NCBI GenBank assembly: GCA_013002265.1 | Contig: JABDKK010000112.1 | Location: forward strand, 1-5,231 | Reading direction: 5' to 3' | Length of the DNA stretch: 5,231 nucleotides | Source: Candidatus Nitrosopumilus sp. | GTDB taxonomy: Archaea; Thermoproteota; Nitrososphaeria; Nitrososphaerales; Nitrosopumilaceae | Part shown: positions 1 to 4,830 of the stretch, in pieces | How positions within the stretch are numbered: position 1 is the first letter of the stretch | Layout: every line of letters starts with the position of its first letter | Notes under the pieces: generated by a model | What the model was told of the DNA's origin: nothing | Seen by the model: only the letters and a program-made list of their open reading frames with translations | Database searches by the model: none | Position numbers and translations under genes: made by a program

Positions 1-918
1 GATGAAACCCCCGCTACTTCCTTCTCCGCCAGCTTGAGCTTTAGACTTTATCATCAAGTCAATCACATTTGCTTCACCCACTTTAGATCTCTTTACAGTT
101 CCACCGCTTTCTTTGATGAATTTCTCAATTGATATACTGGTATCCATACTTAGAACAAAACTTTTGTAACCTAATTCTAGAGATTTTGCAACACCTAATC
201 CCAAAGTAACGTCTGGAATCTGTTTTTTACCATTTCTAACTACCACTAGGCGATCTCCATCCAGATCAAATGCAAAACCAATCTCATTTTTTGTGGATGC
301 GGCAATTAAATCAGATAATGTGTCTGTTGTTGGATCTGGACCTCTTGAACAATTATCTAAATTTTCATTAACAATTTGTACATGGCATCCTAGTTCGGTT
401 AGTAACTTTGGAGCAAAATCCCTTGCTGCCCCTCCTCCTATATCTACAACTATTTTTGGACTATTGTTGATATTTCCAATAATTTTTTTTGCATCCTCAA
501 TATAAGAGGATGAAACATCTTTTTTAATTCCAGTTTCAGATTTATCCACTTTTTGATTTTCTAAAATCTGCGGTAATTCTTTTTCATTGATACCACGGCC
601 ATCAATTATGAATTTCATACCATTCCATTCAATTGGATTGTGGGATGAGGAAACTATAATTCCTGAACCATAATTCCGTGATTCTCTGAATACTACTGGA
701 GTTGGTACCATTCCCAAATCAAATACATTAATTCCATTTTTCATCAATGCCGAAGTAGCAGCATCTTTGATCATTTCTCCTGAAGGCCTTGTATCCATTC
801 CTATAACGCATTTTTTTGATTTGATAAGTGATGAAAAATTATTGCAAAATTGTAACACGTCTTTGAGATTAAGATCATCTCCAAAAATTCCCCTAATTCC
901 AGAAATTGTTTTCTTCAA
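1..918 (-). CDS. Phosphohexomutase (phosphoglucosamine/phosphomannomutase type), N-terminal 306 codons, cut by window edge
   Basis: This is a member of the alpha-D-phosphohexomutase superfamily, cytosolic enzymes that move a phosphate between the C1 and C6 hydroxyls of a sugar through a phosphoserine. Three signature loops are visible. SSSHNP at residues 90-95 carries the likely phosphoserine Ser92. DLDGDR at 218-223 is the metal-binding loop, where most family members have DPDGDR. GGEGSSGG at 297-304 is the sugar-specificity loop. The N-terminus reads KKTISGIRG, typical of the family. The usual length is about 450 residues, so roughly a third, including the phosphate-binding domain, lies beyond the left edge. 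The start is a TTG at 916-918. The frame stays open further upstream towards the tRNA, but the TTG sits directly before the conserved N-terminus and about 26 nt from a TATA-like box. Archaeal relatives act in UDP-GlcNAc or mannose supply (GlmM/ManB). The sequence alone does not decide the substrate. Confidence 0.9.
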   Translation of the reverse strand, partial: MKKTISGIRGIFGDDLNLKDVLQFCNNFSSLIKSKKCVIGMDTRPSGEMIKDAATSALMKNGINVFDLGMVPTPVVFRESRNYGSGIIVSSSHNPIEWNGMKFIIDGRGINEKELPQILENQKVDKSETGIKKDVSSSYIEDAKKIIGNINNSPKIVVDIGGGAARDFAPKLLTELGCHVQIVNENLDNCSRGPDPTTDTLSDLIAASTKNEIGFAFDLDGDRLVVVRNGKKQIPDVTLGLGVAKSLELGYKSFVLSMDTSISIEKFIKESGGTVKRSKVGEANVIDLMIKSKAQAGGEGSSGGFI

Positions 919-937
919 TTGTTCTAACTTGGAAAGG

Positions 938-948
938 CTTTTTATTAA
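938..948. promoter_or_regulatory. Bidirectional TATA-like element between phosphohexomutase and tRNA-Thr
   Basis: The T-rich core CTTTTTATTAA reads as a TATA-like box on both strands. On the plus strand its centre is about 28 nt before the first base of the tRNA. On the minus strand (TTAATAAAAAG) it is about 26 nt before the TTG start of the phosphohexomutase. Both distances fit archaeal TBP/TFB promoters. Dual use is inferred from spacing only. Confidence 0.5.
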
Positions 949-971
949 CTCTGATGGATTTATCCAAAAGT

Positions 972-1045
972 GCCTTGGTAGCTCAGCCTGGTAGAGCGAA
1001 CGCCTCGTAAGCGTTAGGTCACGGGTTCGTATCCCGTCCGAGGCT
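972..1045 (+). tRNA. tRNA-Thr (anticodon CGT)
   Basis: A complete cloverleaf folds by hand. The acceptor stem pairs 972-978 with 1038-1044, with one G-U pair. The D stem pairs 981-984 with 994-997. The anticodon stem pairs 999-1003 with 1011-1015. The T stem pairs 1021-1025 with 1033-1037, with the loop TTCGTAT. The seven-base anticodon loop CTCGTAA puts CGT at 1006-1008, which reads threonine codon ACG. The acceptor starts G-C then C-G and the discriminator is U at 1045, both expected for archaeal tRNA-Thr. There is no intron, and CCA is not encoded, so it must be added enzymatically. A TATA-like box lies about 28 nt upstream. Confidence 0.97.
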
Positions 1046-1091
1046 TTGATTTGTAAAATATCTGATATTGATTATAAAATTGTCGAGAGAA
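1046..1091. other. Short AT-rich spacer after the tRNA, no gene seen
   Basis: The only structure seen is a small perfect palindrome, AATATC-T-GATATT, at 1057-1069. No clear poly-T terminator follows the tRNA. Transcription may stop at the scattered T runs at 1045-1052, but this is weak. Confidence 0.3.
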
Positions 1092-1261
1092 TTATTCATC
1101 TAAGGTTTCAATATCTACTTCTAGTTCTTTTCCTAAACCTTCCCACCATTGCTTGTTTTGATCTTTCATGCTTCCCTCATAAAGTTCGTTGAATTCTCCT
1201 TTATAGATCTGTCGGTCGATAAATAGTTGATCACTTCATACCATTTTCTAAAACGATCTAA
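1092..1261 (-). pseudogene. Probable decayed small gene (start lost, one frameshift); intact part is a 25-codon ATG frame at 1092-1169
   Basis: On the minus strand an ATG at 1167-1169 opens a 25-codon frame that begins MKDQNKQWW and ends ETLDE before TAA. The same frame stays open further upstream to a TGA at 1236-1238 and continues to look like protein (DRQIYKGEFNELYEGS). Upstream of that TGA the neighbouring frame reads LDRFRKWYE. Restoring one A near 1235, so that GAAGT becomes GAAAGT, would join both into a hydrophilic protein of about 55 residues. No ATG, GTG or TTG start exists at the beginning of the joined frame; a TTA stands at 1259-1261 where a TTG would fit. The piece lies immediately downstream of the small membrane gene that ends at 1258. 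I do not recognise the family. Alternatives are a true 25-residue microprotein (GAGGGA lies just before the ATG) or chance. Confidence 0.4.
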
Positions 1262-1443
1262 TCTTCTTTTTCTTCTTGCTTTCTCTTCATTTTACGATAC
1301 ATGATAATTACAAGAGTTCCGCCAGCACATCCCCAGAAAAGTGGTGATAACCCTGGTTCAATTGTTGGTTGCAGTACCCCAACAAAACCCAATGTCATAA
1401 TTGCAACTAGGACTAATCCTAATAATTCAAGCATTTTTGCCAT
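1258..1443 (-). CDS. Small two-helix membrane protein (61 aa)
   Basis: I do not recognise a named family. The protein has two hydrophobic stretches, roughly residues 6-24 and 33-49, joined by a short loop containing IEPG, and ends in a strongly charged tail (KMKRKQEEKED). The positive tail suggests a hairpin with both ends in the cytoplasm. Start ATG at 1441-1443; a second Met at residue 4 is a possible alternative. A weak TATA-like box (TTTAAC in 1464-1471) lies about 25 nt upstream and no ribosome binding site is seen. It is transcribed divergently from another small membrane protein starting at 1506. The two share an ungapped pattern: PLF, then a Tyr 13 residues later, then KxKQE starting four residues after the Tyr. 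They are probably related. The coding call rests on this resemblance and on promoter spacing. Confidence 0.72.
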   Translation of the reverse strand: MAKMLELLGLVLVAIMTLGFVGVLQPTIEPGLSPLFWGCAGGTLVIIMYRKMKRKQEEKED

Positions 1444-1463
1444 ATTTTTTCTAGTATCAATTT

Positions 1464-1471
1464 GTTAAATC
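1464..1471 (-). promoter_or_regulatory. Weak TATA-like box for the 61-aa membrane protein
   Basis: On the minus strand this reads GATTTAAC, centred about 25 nt before the ATG at 1443. It is a poor match to the archaeal consensus and rests mainly on its position. Confidence 0.3.
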
Positions 1472-1477
1472 AAAAAG

Positions 1478-1483
1478 ATATAT
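1478..1483 (+). promoter_or_regulatory. TATA-like box for the 70-aa membrane protein
   Basis: ATATAT after an A-rich run is centred about 26 nt before the ATG at 1506. This is consistent with a leaderless transcript starting at or next to the start codon. Confidence 0.5.
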
Positions 1484-1505
1484 GGTTTTGTAAATAAATT
1501 CATTC

Positions 1506-1718
1506 ATGGACAAATATCTTATAGTTGTCTTGATTTTTTTGGTTGTAACTATTCCTATATCTTTCGTTGAACCATCCTCAGGAGAAATTAGAGATCCTCC
1601 TCTCATTCCACTATTTTATTCTGCAATTGCAGGAATCATAATTATTTTTGTTTACAGTACTTACAAGGATAAACAAGAACGCCAAAAGGCAAATGCCAAA
1701 CGAAGATCAAGAAAATAA
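1506..1718 (+). CDS. Small two-helix membrane protein (70 aa), related to its divergent neighbour
   Basis: No named family is recognised. A hydrophobic helix spans about residues 4-20, followed by a short loop (VEPSSGEIRDPP), a second very hydrophobic helix at about 36-50, and a basic tail ending KANAKRRSRK. The many positive charges after helix 2 predict a cytoplasmic C-terminus and a hairpin topology. Residues 35-58 match residues 34-57 of the divergent 61-aa protein without gaps at PLF, a Tyr 13 residues after the Phe, and KxKQE. The start is ATG, with a TATA-like box 26 nt upstream and no Shine-Dalgarno sequence, so the mRNA is probably leaderless. The gene ends three bases before the stop codon of the convergent winged-helix gene. 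Its role is unknown; a small membrane partner or stress protein is possible but not shown. Confidence 0.78.
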   Translation: MDKYLIVVLIFLVVTIPISFVEPSSGEIRDPPLIPLFYSAIAGIIIIFVYSTYKDKQERQKANAKRRSRK

Positions 1719-1721
1719 ATT

Positions 1722-2003
1722 TTAAAGTTCTAATCCAAATGATTCTGCAATACTGGAGAAATTTGCATAGGATTCCAAATACTGTCTACCTTTTGCAGTA
1801 ATTACAAAAGTATTCTTCCCATCAAATTCAATTTTATTTATTAATCCTGCACCAGTTAAATTTTCTAGGAATTTGGATAGTCTTGAATGTGATAAGTTTG
1901 CTTTTGTTAGCAGAGATGTGGTCTTAATGCCTTCTTGCCCAGACTGTTGAGTGGCAGTTAGCAGATCTGCAACTATTTGCATACTAGTCCTATAGGAAAC
2001 CAT
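1722..2003 (-). CDS. Winged-helix DNA-binding protein (93 aa), putative transcription regulator
   Basis: A single compact winged-helix domain fills the protein. The first helix (MQIVADLLTATQQ) is followed by a helix-turn-helix at about residues 27-52, whose recognition helix region is NLSHSRLSKFLENL. The wing hairpin is at about 55-70 (LINKIEFDGKNTFVIT), and KGRQYLESY begins the last helix. This layout resembles the short archaeal predicted regulators of the COG3432 type, which bind DNA as dimers and lack a ligand domain. I chose the ATG at 2001-2003 (MVSYRTS) over the upstream ATG at 2018 because a TATA-like box at 2025-2032 sits 25-26 nt before it and overlaps any transcript for the longer form. 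A third Met at 1982 would cut into the first helix. It is divergent from the Cys/His-rich gene at 2088, so it could regulate itself or that neighbour; this is an inference. Confidence 0.88.
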   Translation of the reverse strand: MVSYRTSMQIVADLLTATQQSGQEGIKTTSLLTKANLSHSRLSKFLENLTGAGLINKIEFDGKNTFVITAKGRQYLESYANFSSIAESFGLEL

Positions 2004-2024
2004 GCATATTCTAGTCATAAACTC

Positions 2025-2032
2025 AGATATAA
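2025..2032 (-). promoter_or_regulatory. TATA-like box for the winged-helix gene
   Basis: TTATATCT on the minus strand is centred 25-26 nt upstream of the ATG at 2003. It decides the choice of start codon and points to a leaderless mRNA. Confidence 0.6.
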
Positions 2033-2056
2033 GGGTATTACCATTAATTCAGATCA

Positions 2057-2065
2057 GATAAATAA
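2057..2065 (+). promoter_or_regulatory. TATA-like box for the Cys/His-rich gene
   Basis: GATAAATAA is centred 27 nt before the ATG at 2088. It excludes in practice the longer reading frame that would start at 1977 inside the divergent winged-helix gene. Confidence 0.55.
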
Positions 2066-2087
2066 GCTCTGCCCTGATTTTTCACCA

Positions 2088-2669
2088 ATGTCCTCAGAAC
2101 CATCAATTCCATGGTTTAATGACTTTGTTGGGGTGGCATACAGGTACTATGATCTTAGAATGAATGTTGTTCCGTTATTGACAGATAGAAAGGATTCTGC
2201 ATCACTATGGCATGATACCATACACTGGTGGCTAGATCATTCTATAAAAATTAGATTTGTAGAAACTGGTGATGATTATTGGTTTATCATGGGTGCTGAC
2301 TCTCAAAAACCTAACTCTAATCTATCCTTTTTTAAAATTCTACCAAAATCTGAAAACTATAAACGATTTAAGAAGGGTCATGGTGGAGAAGCATATCTTA
2401 GATTAGGTGTATATGCAAAAAAATCACTCTGTGATGCAAAAAAAGATTCTGTATGTGACTGTGGTCATGAAGCTCAAGATCATGATGAGGGCGATGATGA
2501 TGTGTGTCTTTACAACAGCTGTAACTGTAAAAAATTTTCAAGTTTTCAAATAAATCTTCTCAAAAGAAAAAAAACAATTACTGATATTGAATTTTTAGAA
2601 GAAAAAGATGTAAAAGACGATACTCTAGCTTGGAATTGTCTTAATGCTAACAAATATTCAAAAACCTAA
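2088..2669 (+). CDS. Uncharacterised protein with a Cys/His zinc-type motif (193 aa)
   Basis: I do not recognise the full protein. Residues 8-110 look like a folded domain rich in aromatics (AYRYYDLRMNVVPLL, TIHWWLDHSIKIRF, DDYWFIMGAD). The region ends GGEAYLRLGVY, suggestive of beta structure. Residues 115-150 hold a dense metal-binding pattern: Cys115, then CxCGHxxxxH (Cys123, Cys125, His127, His132), Cys140, and CxC with a following Phe (Cys145, Cys147, Phe150), interrupted by an acidic run (DEGDDD). Similar CxCGH...H...CxCxxF modules occur as short putative zinc sites attached to varied proteins; that comparison is from memory. The last 40 residues are charged. The frame is open back to 1977, but the ATG at 2088 has a TATA-like box 27 nt upstream. 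The gene ends five bases before the stop codon of a convergent zinc-protein gene. No signal peptide or membrane segment is seen. Confidence 0.82.
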   Translation: MSSEPSIPWFNDFVGVAYRYYDLRMNVVPLLTDRKDSASLWHDTIHWWLDHSIKIRFVETGDDYWFIMGADSQKPNSNLSFFKILPKSENYKRFKKGHGGEAYLRLGVYAKKSLCDAKKDSVCDCGHEAQDHDEGDDDVCLYNSCNCKKFSSFQINLLKRKKTITDIEFLEEKDVKDDTLAWNCLNANKYSKT

Positions 2670-2674
2670 CAAGA

Positions 2675-2842
2675 CTAATCCAAATCCTTGTTTACTCTAA
2701 CATGTTCTCCGGGATAATGTTCATTGATTTTTTTAGAATAACAGTTTCCACATAATGATCCTTGGATTCTCCATTCTTCCATTGGGTTAAATCTAAACTG
2801 AGTTTTTCCACCACAAATTGCACATTTTTCTTTAATTCCCAA
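2675..2842 (-). CDS. Small zinc-binding protein with two CxxC pairs (55 aa, TTG start)
   Basis: The minus strand encodes a 55-residue protein reading MGIKEKCAICGG at its start and GEHVRVNKDLD at its end. Two CxxC knuckles, Cys7-Cys10 and Cys31-Cys34, are 20 residues apart, the classic layout of a small zinc ribbon or treble-clef site. Between them lies the aromatic and charged stretch FRFNPMEEW. The start is TTG at 2840-2842; an in-frame TAG lies two codons further upstream, so no ATG start is possible. A strong TATA-like box sits 27 nt upstream. A longer overlapping frame on the same strand at 2692-2907 lacks the CxxC pairs and is a shadow. The partner (RNA, DNA or protein) is unknown. It lies tail to tail with the Cys/His-rich gene and has its own promoter, so it is not in an operon with the AIPR gene. 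Confidence 0.85.
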   Translation of the reverse strand: MGIKEKCAICGGKTQFRFNPMEEWRIQGSLCGNCYSKKINEHYPGEHVRVNKDLD

Positions 2843-2865
2843 TGTGCTCTAGCTCTTTTTAATCG

Positions 2866-2875
2866 ATATAAAAAA
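2866..2875 (-). promoter_or_regulatory. TATA-like box for the 55-aa zinc protein
   Basis: TTTTTTATAT on the minus strand is centred about 27 nt upstream of the TTG at 2842. It supports this TTG as a leaderless start. Confidence 0.6.
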
Positions 2876-2943
2876 CATTCTGGACTTTTTGTGCTTAAAA
2901 AAATCATGTTAAATATTACTAATTTATACAGAAAACTAGGTAG

Positions 2944-3003
2944 CTAGTCTGACCAATGTAAACCTCCTGCAAGATTTTTACTTGGTTGGGCTTCTACCTT
3001 CAA
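2944..3003 (-). CDS. Possible 19-codon micro-ORF just downstream of the AIPR gene
   Basis: From a TTG at 3001-3003 the minus strand reads MKVEAQPSKNLAGGLHWSD and stops at TAG. The start lies only two bases after the AIPR stop codon, so it could be translated by reinitiation. Alternatively, an A-rich TATA-like stretch at 3027-3036 (GCTAAAAAAA) is about 27 nt upstream. The residue mix looks protein-like and could be the surviving tail of an older gene. At 19 codons it may also be chance. No function is proposed. Confidence 0.3.
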   Translation of the reverse strand: MKVEAQPSKNLAGGLHWSD

Positions 3004-3005
3004 AA

Positions 3006-4757
3006 TTAAAATAAACTATTTGCTAGTTTTTTTAGCGCTAGGATTTCTTCCTCCTCTTGCCTGATTTTCTTATCAATTACCCGTAACATTGTATCATTCC
3101 AAACATGTTGAGAGAAGAAATTATGTTTGGTATTTGCAAGCTCTATCTCATCATCTACTACAGTATCCTCCAAAAATTTTGTTACAATTACATCTGTTAT
3201 CTTTAAAATCCTTGAATTAAGTTTGAAACTACGAAAAATAGGCTCTAATTTTCTTACATCTGTCTTAAAATCTCCTTTTGATTCAATAATCTTTTTTTGG
3301 AGTATTCTAAAATAAACTGCAACAAAAAATAGAGTTGCATATCTTTTAGTTTTATGACCTCCTTGTTTACCATACTTTAATGATTTTTTTGCAAATTCTT
3401 TTACCAGGTATGGGTATAGTAAAATTCTGTAATCATCTTTAAGATTATCATTGAAAATATCATCATACTTGCTTCCTCTGGGAAGAAACTGTGCTGGAGA
3501 ACTATATGCTTCAGTTGGCCTTTGCTCAATTCCAGCAACAAGCGATTGAATTGCATCTTTAGCAACTATTACTTTCTTATGATTATCTGGAAGATAATTA
3601 TTGTAAGCAGTGTCTCCTTCGTATTCAGATTGTTTTGATTTTGATTTTGTATCAAAAGATCCAGCTTGAATTTCATAAAAATAACCACAGTTTCTTAATT
3701 GAGATTTAATTGATTTATGAAAATCCATTAAAGATACCAGATCTTTTCCTCTTACAGAATTTTGAGAATTTCTGTATTTTGTAATGTTGTTTTGCTCCTG
3801 CTCATCATCTGCCTTGATAATTGTTACAGTCATTGAACCTTCTGTACTCTTTGTTCTTTTTGAATGATCAAGTATTGAATTTGATGTTTGTGCACCATTA
3901 ACAATTTGTGGAGCATGAAGTTCAATCAAATTCTCTCCTAACTCTGAAAAATCACTAACTACTATTGTTATTCCGTTATTGTAATAGAAAAATTTGCCTG
4001 GATTACTTTGTAATGTTTCACGCAGTCCTTTGTTAACAGTGGTCTTAAATTGCATCCATTGCCTAATGTTTGATTCAAAAACATAATCTCTATTCTTACT
4101 AACAAATTCTGTTAGTTCTCTTAATTTTAAAATTCCTAATATTGTATTTTCATGTCTTAACATTCTTTCAAGTTTAATAGATGATTTTTTACCTGCAGCT
4201 GGTTTTTTGATTCGATCCCATAATTTTTGGATTATTTTTTCTTCATCTATTACCTCGACTATCTCATCATTGTACTCTACTTTTTGATCGGTAACATAAC
4301 AACATTTTATTTTTAGATTTTTTTCTTTGATTTTTGTTACTAGTTGGGCTAATTCAGGCCTCATTTTTGTTACATCTTTAGTTAGCAATCTTTTTGCATC
4401 TTCTTTGAATTTTGCAATTGCGTCTAATGAATGCGATGAGCCATATTTTGATTGAAATAACCTGATGGTATTATCTGAAAAATCTACTGGTAGATAAGCA
4501 TCAATTCCAAGATCGTTAGCACCATCAACTATAGCATCCGCAGCATCATCTTCTGTAGCTTCGAAAACTCTTGTTAAAACCCATTGAAGAAAATTATTGC
4601 CTTTTTCAACTTCACTTTTTGAATTTTCAGCATATTCATGAATACTTCCTTTAATGTTTTCAGCAAATCCCTCTAGTGGGGTACTGGAATTTTTTTGGAT
4701 TAAGAGTGTGTGAGAACCTGGAATGTATTCTAATAAACCATTTCTATTTTGAGACAA
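3006..4757 (-). CDS. AIPR-family protein (abortive infection phage resistance), 583 aa, TTG start
   Basis: The core matches the AIPR family (Pfam PF10592), linked to abortive infection against phages. Family-type blocks are FFYYNNGITI (256-265), PQIVNGAQTSNSI (283-295) and KYRNSQNSVRGKDL (327-340). The N-terminal third looks like a PD-(D/E)xK nuclease: an acidic stretch EDDAADAIVDGANDLGID ends at Asp86, followed by IRLFQSK with Gln102-x-Lys104, as in Mrr-like enzymes. Nuclease activity is inferred, not shown. The C-terminal region (about 420-583) has no motif I recognise and ends in a charged, possibly coiled segment (KKIRQEEEEILALKK). The start is TTG at 4755-4757. A TAG sits directly in front of it in frame and the next Met is at residue 132, so TTG is the only sensible start. 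A TATA-like box lies 23-27 nt upstream. It appears as a single gene without a methylase or helicase partner in view. Confidence 0.92.
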   Translation of the reverse strand: MSQNRNGLLEYIPGSHTLLIQKNSSTPLEGFAENIKGSIHEYAENSKSEVEKGNNFLQWVLTRVFEATEDDAADAIVDGANDLGIDAYLPVDFSDNTIRLFQSKYGSSHSLDAIAKFKEDAKRLLTKDVTKMRPELAQLVTKIKEKNLKIKCCYVTDQKVEYNDEIVEVIDEEKIIQKLWDRIKKPAAGKKSSIKLERMLRHENTILGILKLRELTEFVSKNRDYVFESNIRQWMQFKTTVNKGLRETLQSNPGKFFYYNNGITIVVSDFSELGENLIELHAPQIVNGAQTSNSILDHSKRTKSTEGSMTVTIIKADDEQEQNNITKYRNSQNSVRGKDLVSLMDFHKSIKSQLRNCGYFYEIQAGSFDTKSKSKQSEYEGDTAYNNYLPDNHKKVIVAKDAIQSLVAGIEQRPTEAYSSPAQFLPRGSKYDDIFNDNLKDDYRILLYPYLVKEFAKKSLKYGKQGGHKTKRYATLFFVAVYFRILQKKIIESKGDFKTDVRKLEPIFRSFKLNSRILKITDVIVTKFLEDTVVDDEIELANTKHNFFSQHVWNDTMLRVIDKKIRQEEEEILALKKLANSLF

Positions 4758-4774
4758 CTATTTTTCTAATATGC

Positions 4775-4784
4775 TATATATTTA
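4775..4784 (-). promoter_or_regulatory. TATA-like box for the AIPR gene
   Basis: TAAATATATA on the minus strand is centred about 23 nt before the TTG at 4757. The spacing is a little short for a strictly leaderless start, so one to a few bases of leader are possible. Confidence 0.55.
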
Positions 4785-4801
4785 GACAATTGGGTAATTA
4801 T

Positions 4802-4809
4802 GTTATAAC
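4802..4809 (+). promoter_or_regulatory. TATA-like box for the cupredoxin gene
   Basis: GTTATAAC, itself a palindrome, is centred 25-26 nt before the TTG at 4831. It lies about 25 bp from the TATA-like box of the divergent AIPR gene, so the two promoters share a 73-bp intergenic region. Confidence 0.55.
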
Positions 4810-4830
4810 TCTCTTAGGATATGATTTGAT

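Noticed and set aside
293..505. Plus-strand 70-codon frame
   Set aside because: It lies antisense to the phosphohexomutase, which has three catalytic signatures; no promoter or family features.
767..994. Plus-strand 75-codon frame
   Set aside because: It is antisense to the phosphohexomutase start and runs into the tRNA gene.
1057..1069. Palindrome AATATC-T-GATATT as an operator
   Set aside because: Short, AT-only in style, and not placed near any gene start, so chance is likely.
1977..2087. N-terminal extension of the Cys/His-rich protein by 37 codons
   Set aside because: It would start inside the divergent winged-helix gene and upstream of the TATA-like box that fits the ATG at 2088.
2668..2692. 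Inverted repeat AACAAG...CTTGTT between the convergent gene ends, as a terminator
   Set aside because: A six-base stem with a 13-base loop and only three following T residues; archaeal termination depends mainly on T runs, so the support is too weak.
2692..2907. Minus-strand 71-codon ATG frame
   Set aside because: It overlaps the CxxC zinc protein in another frame, has no recognisable motif, and starts upstream of the TATA-like box that fits the zinc protein.
2762..2947. Plus-strand 61-codon frame
   Set aside because: It is antisense to the zinc protein and its promoter; low-complexity Phe/Asn-rich text typical of a shadow.
2963..2971. AGGAGGT on the minus strand as a Shine-Dalgarno site
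   Set aside because: The only start codon at a suitable distance opens a six-codon frame, and the bases are explained by Ala-Gly-Gly codons of the micro-ORF.
3127..3315. Plus-strand 62-codon frame
   Set aside because: It is antisense to the AIPR gene and rich in Ser/Phe from reversed Lys/Glu codons.
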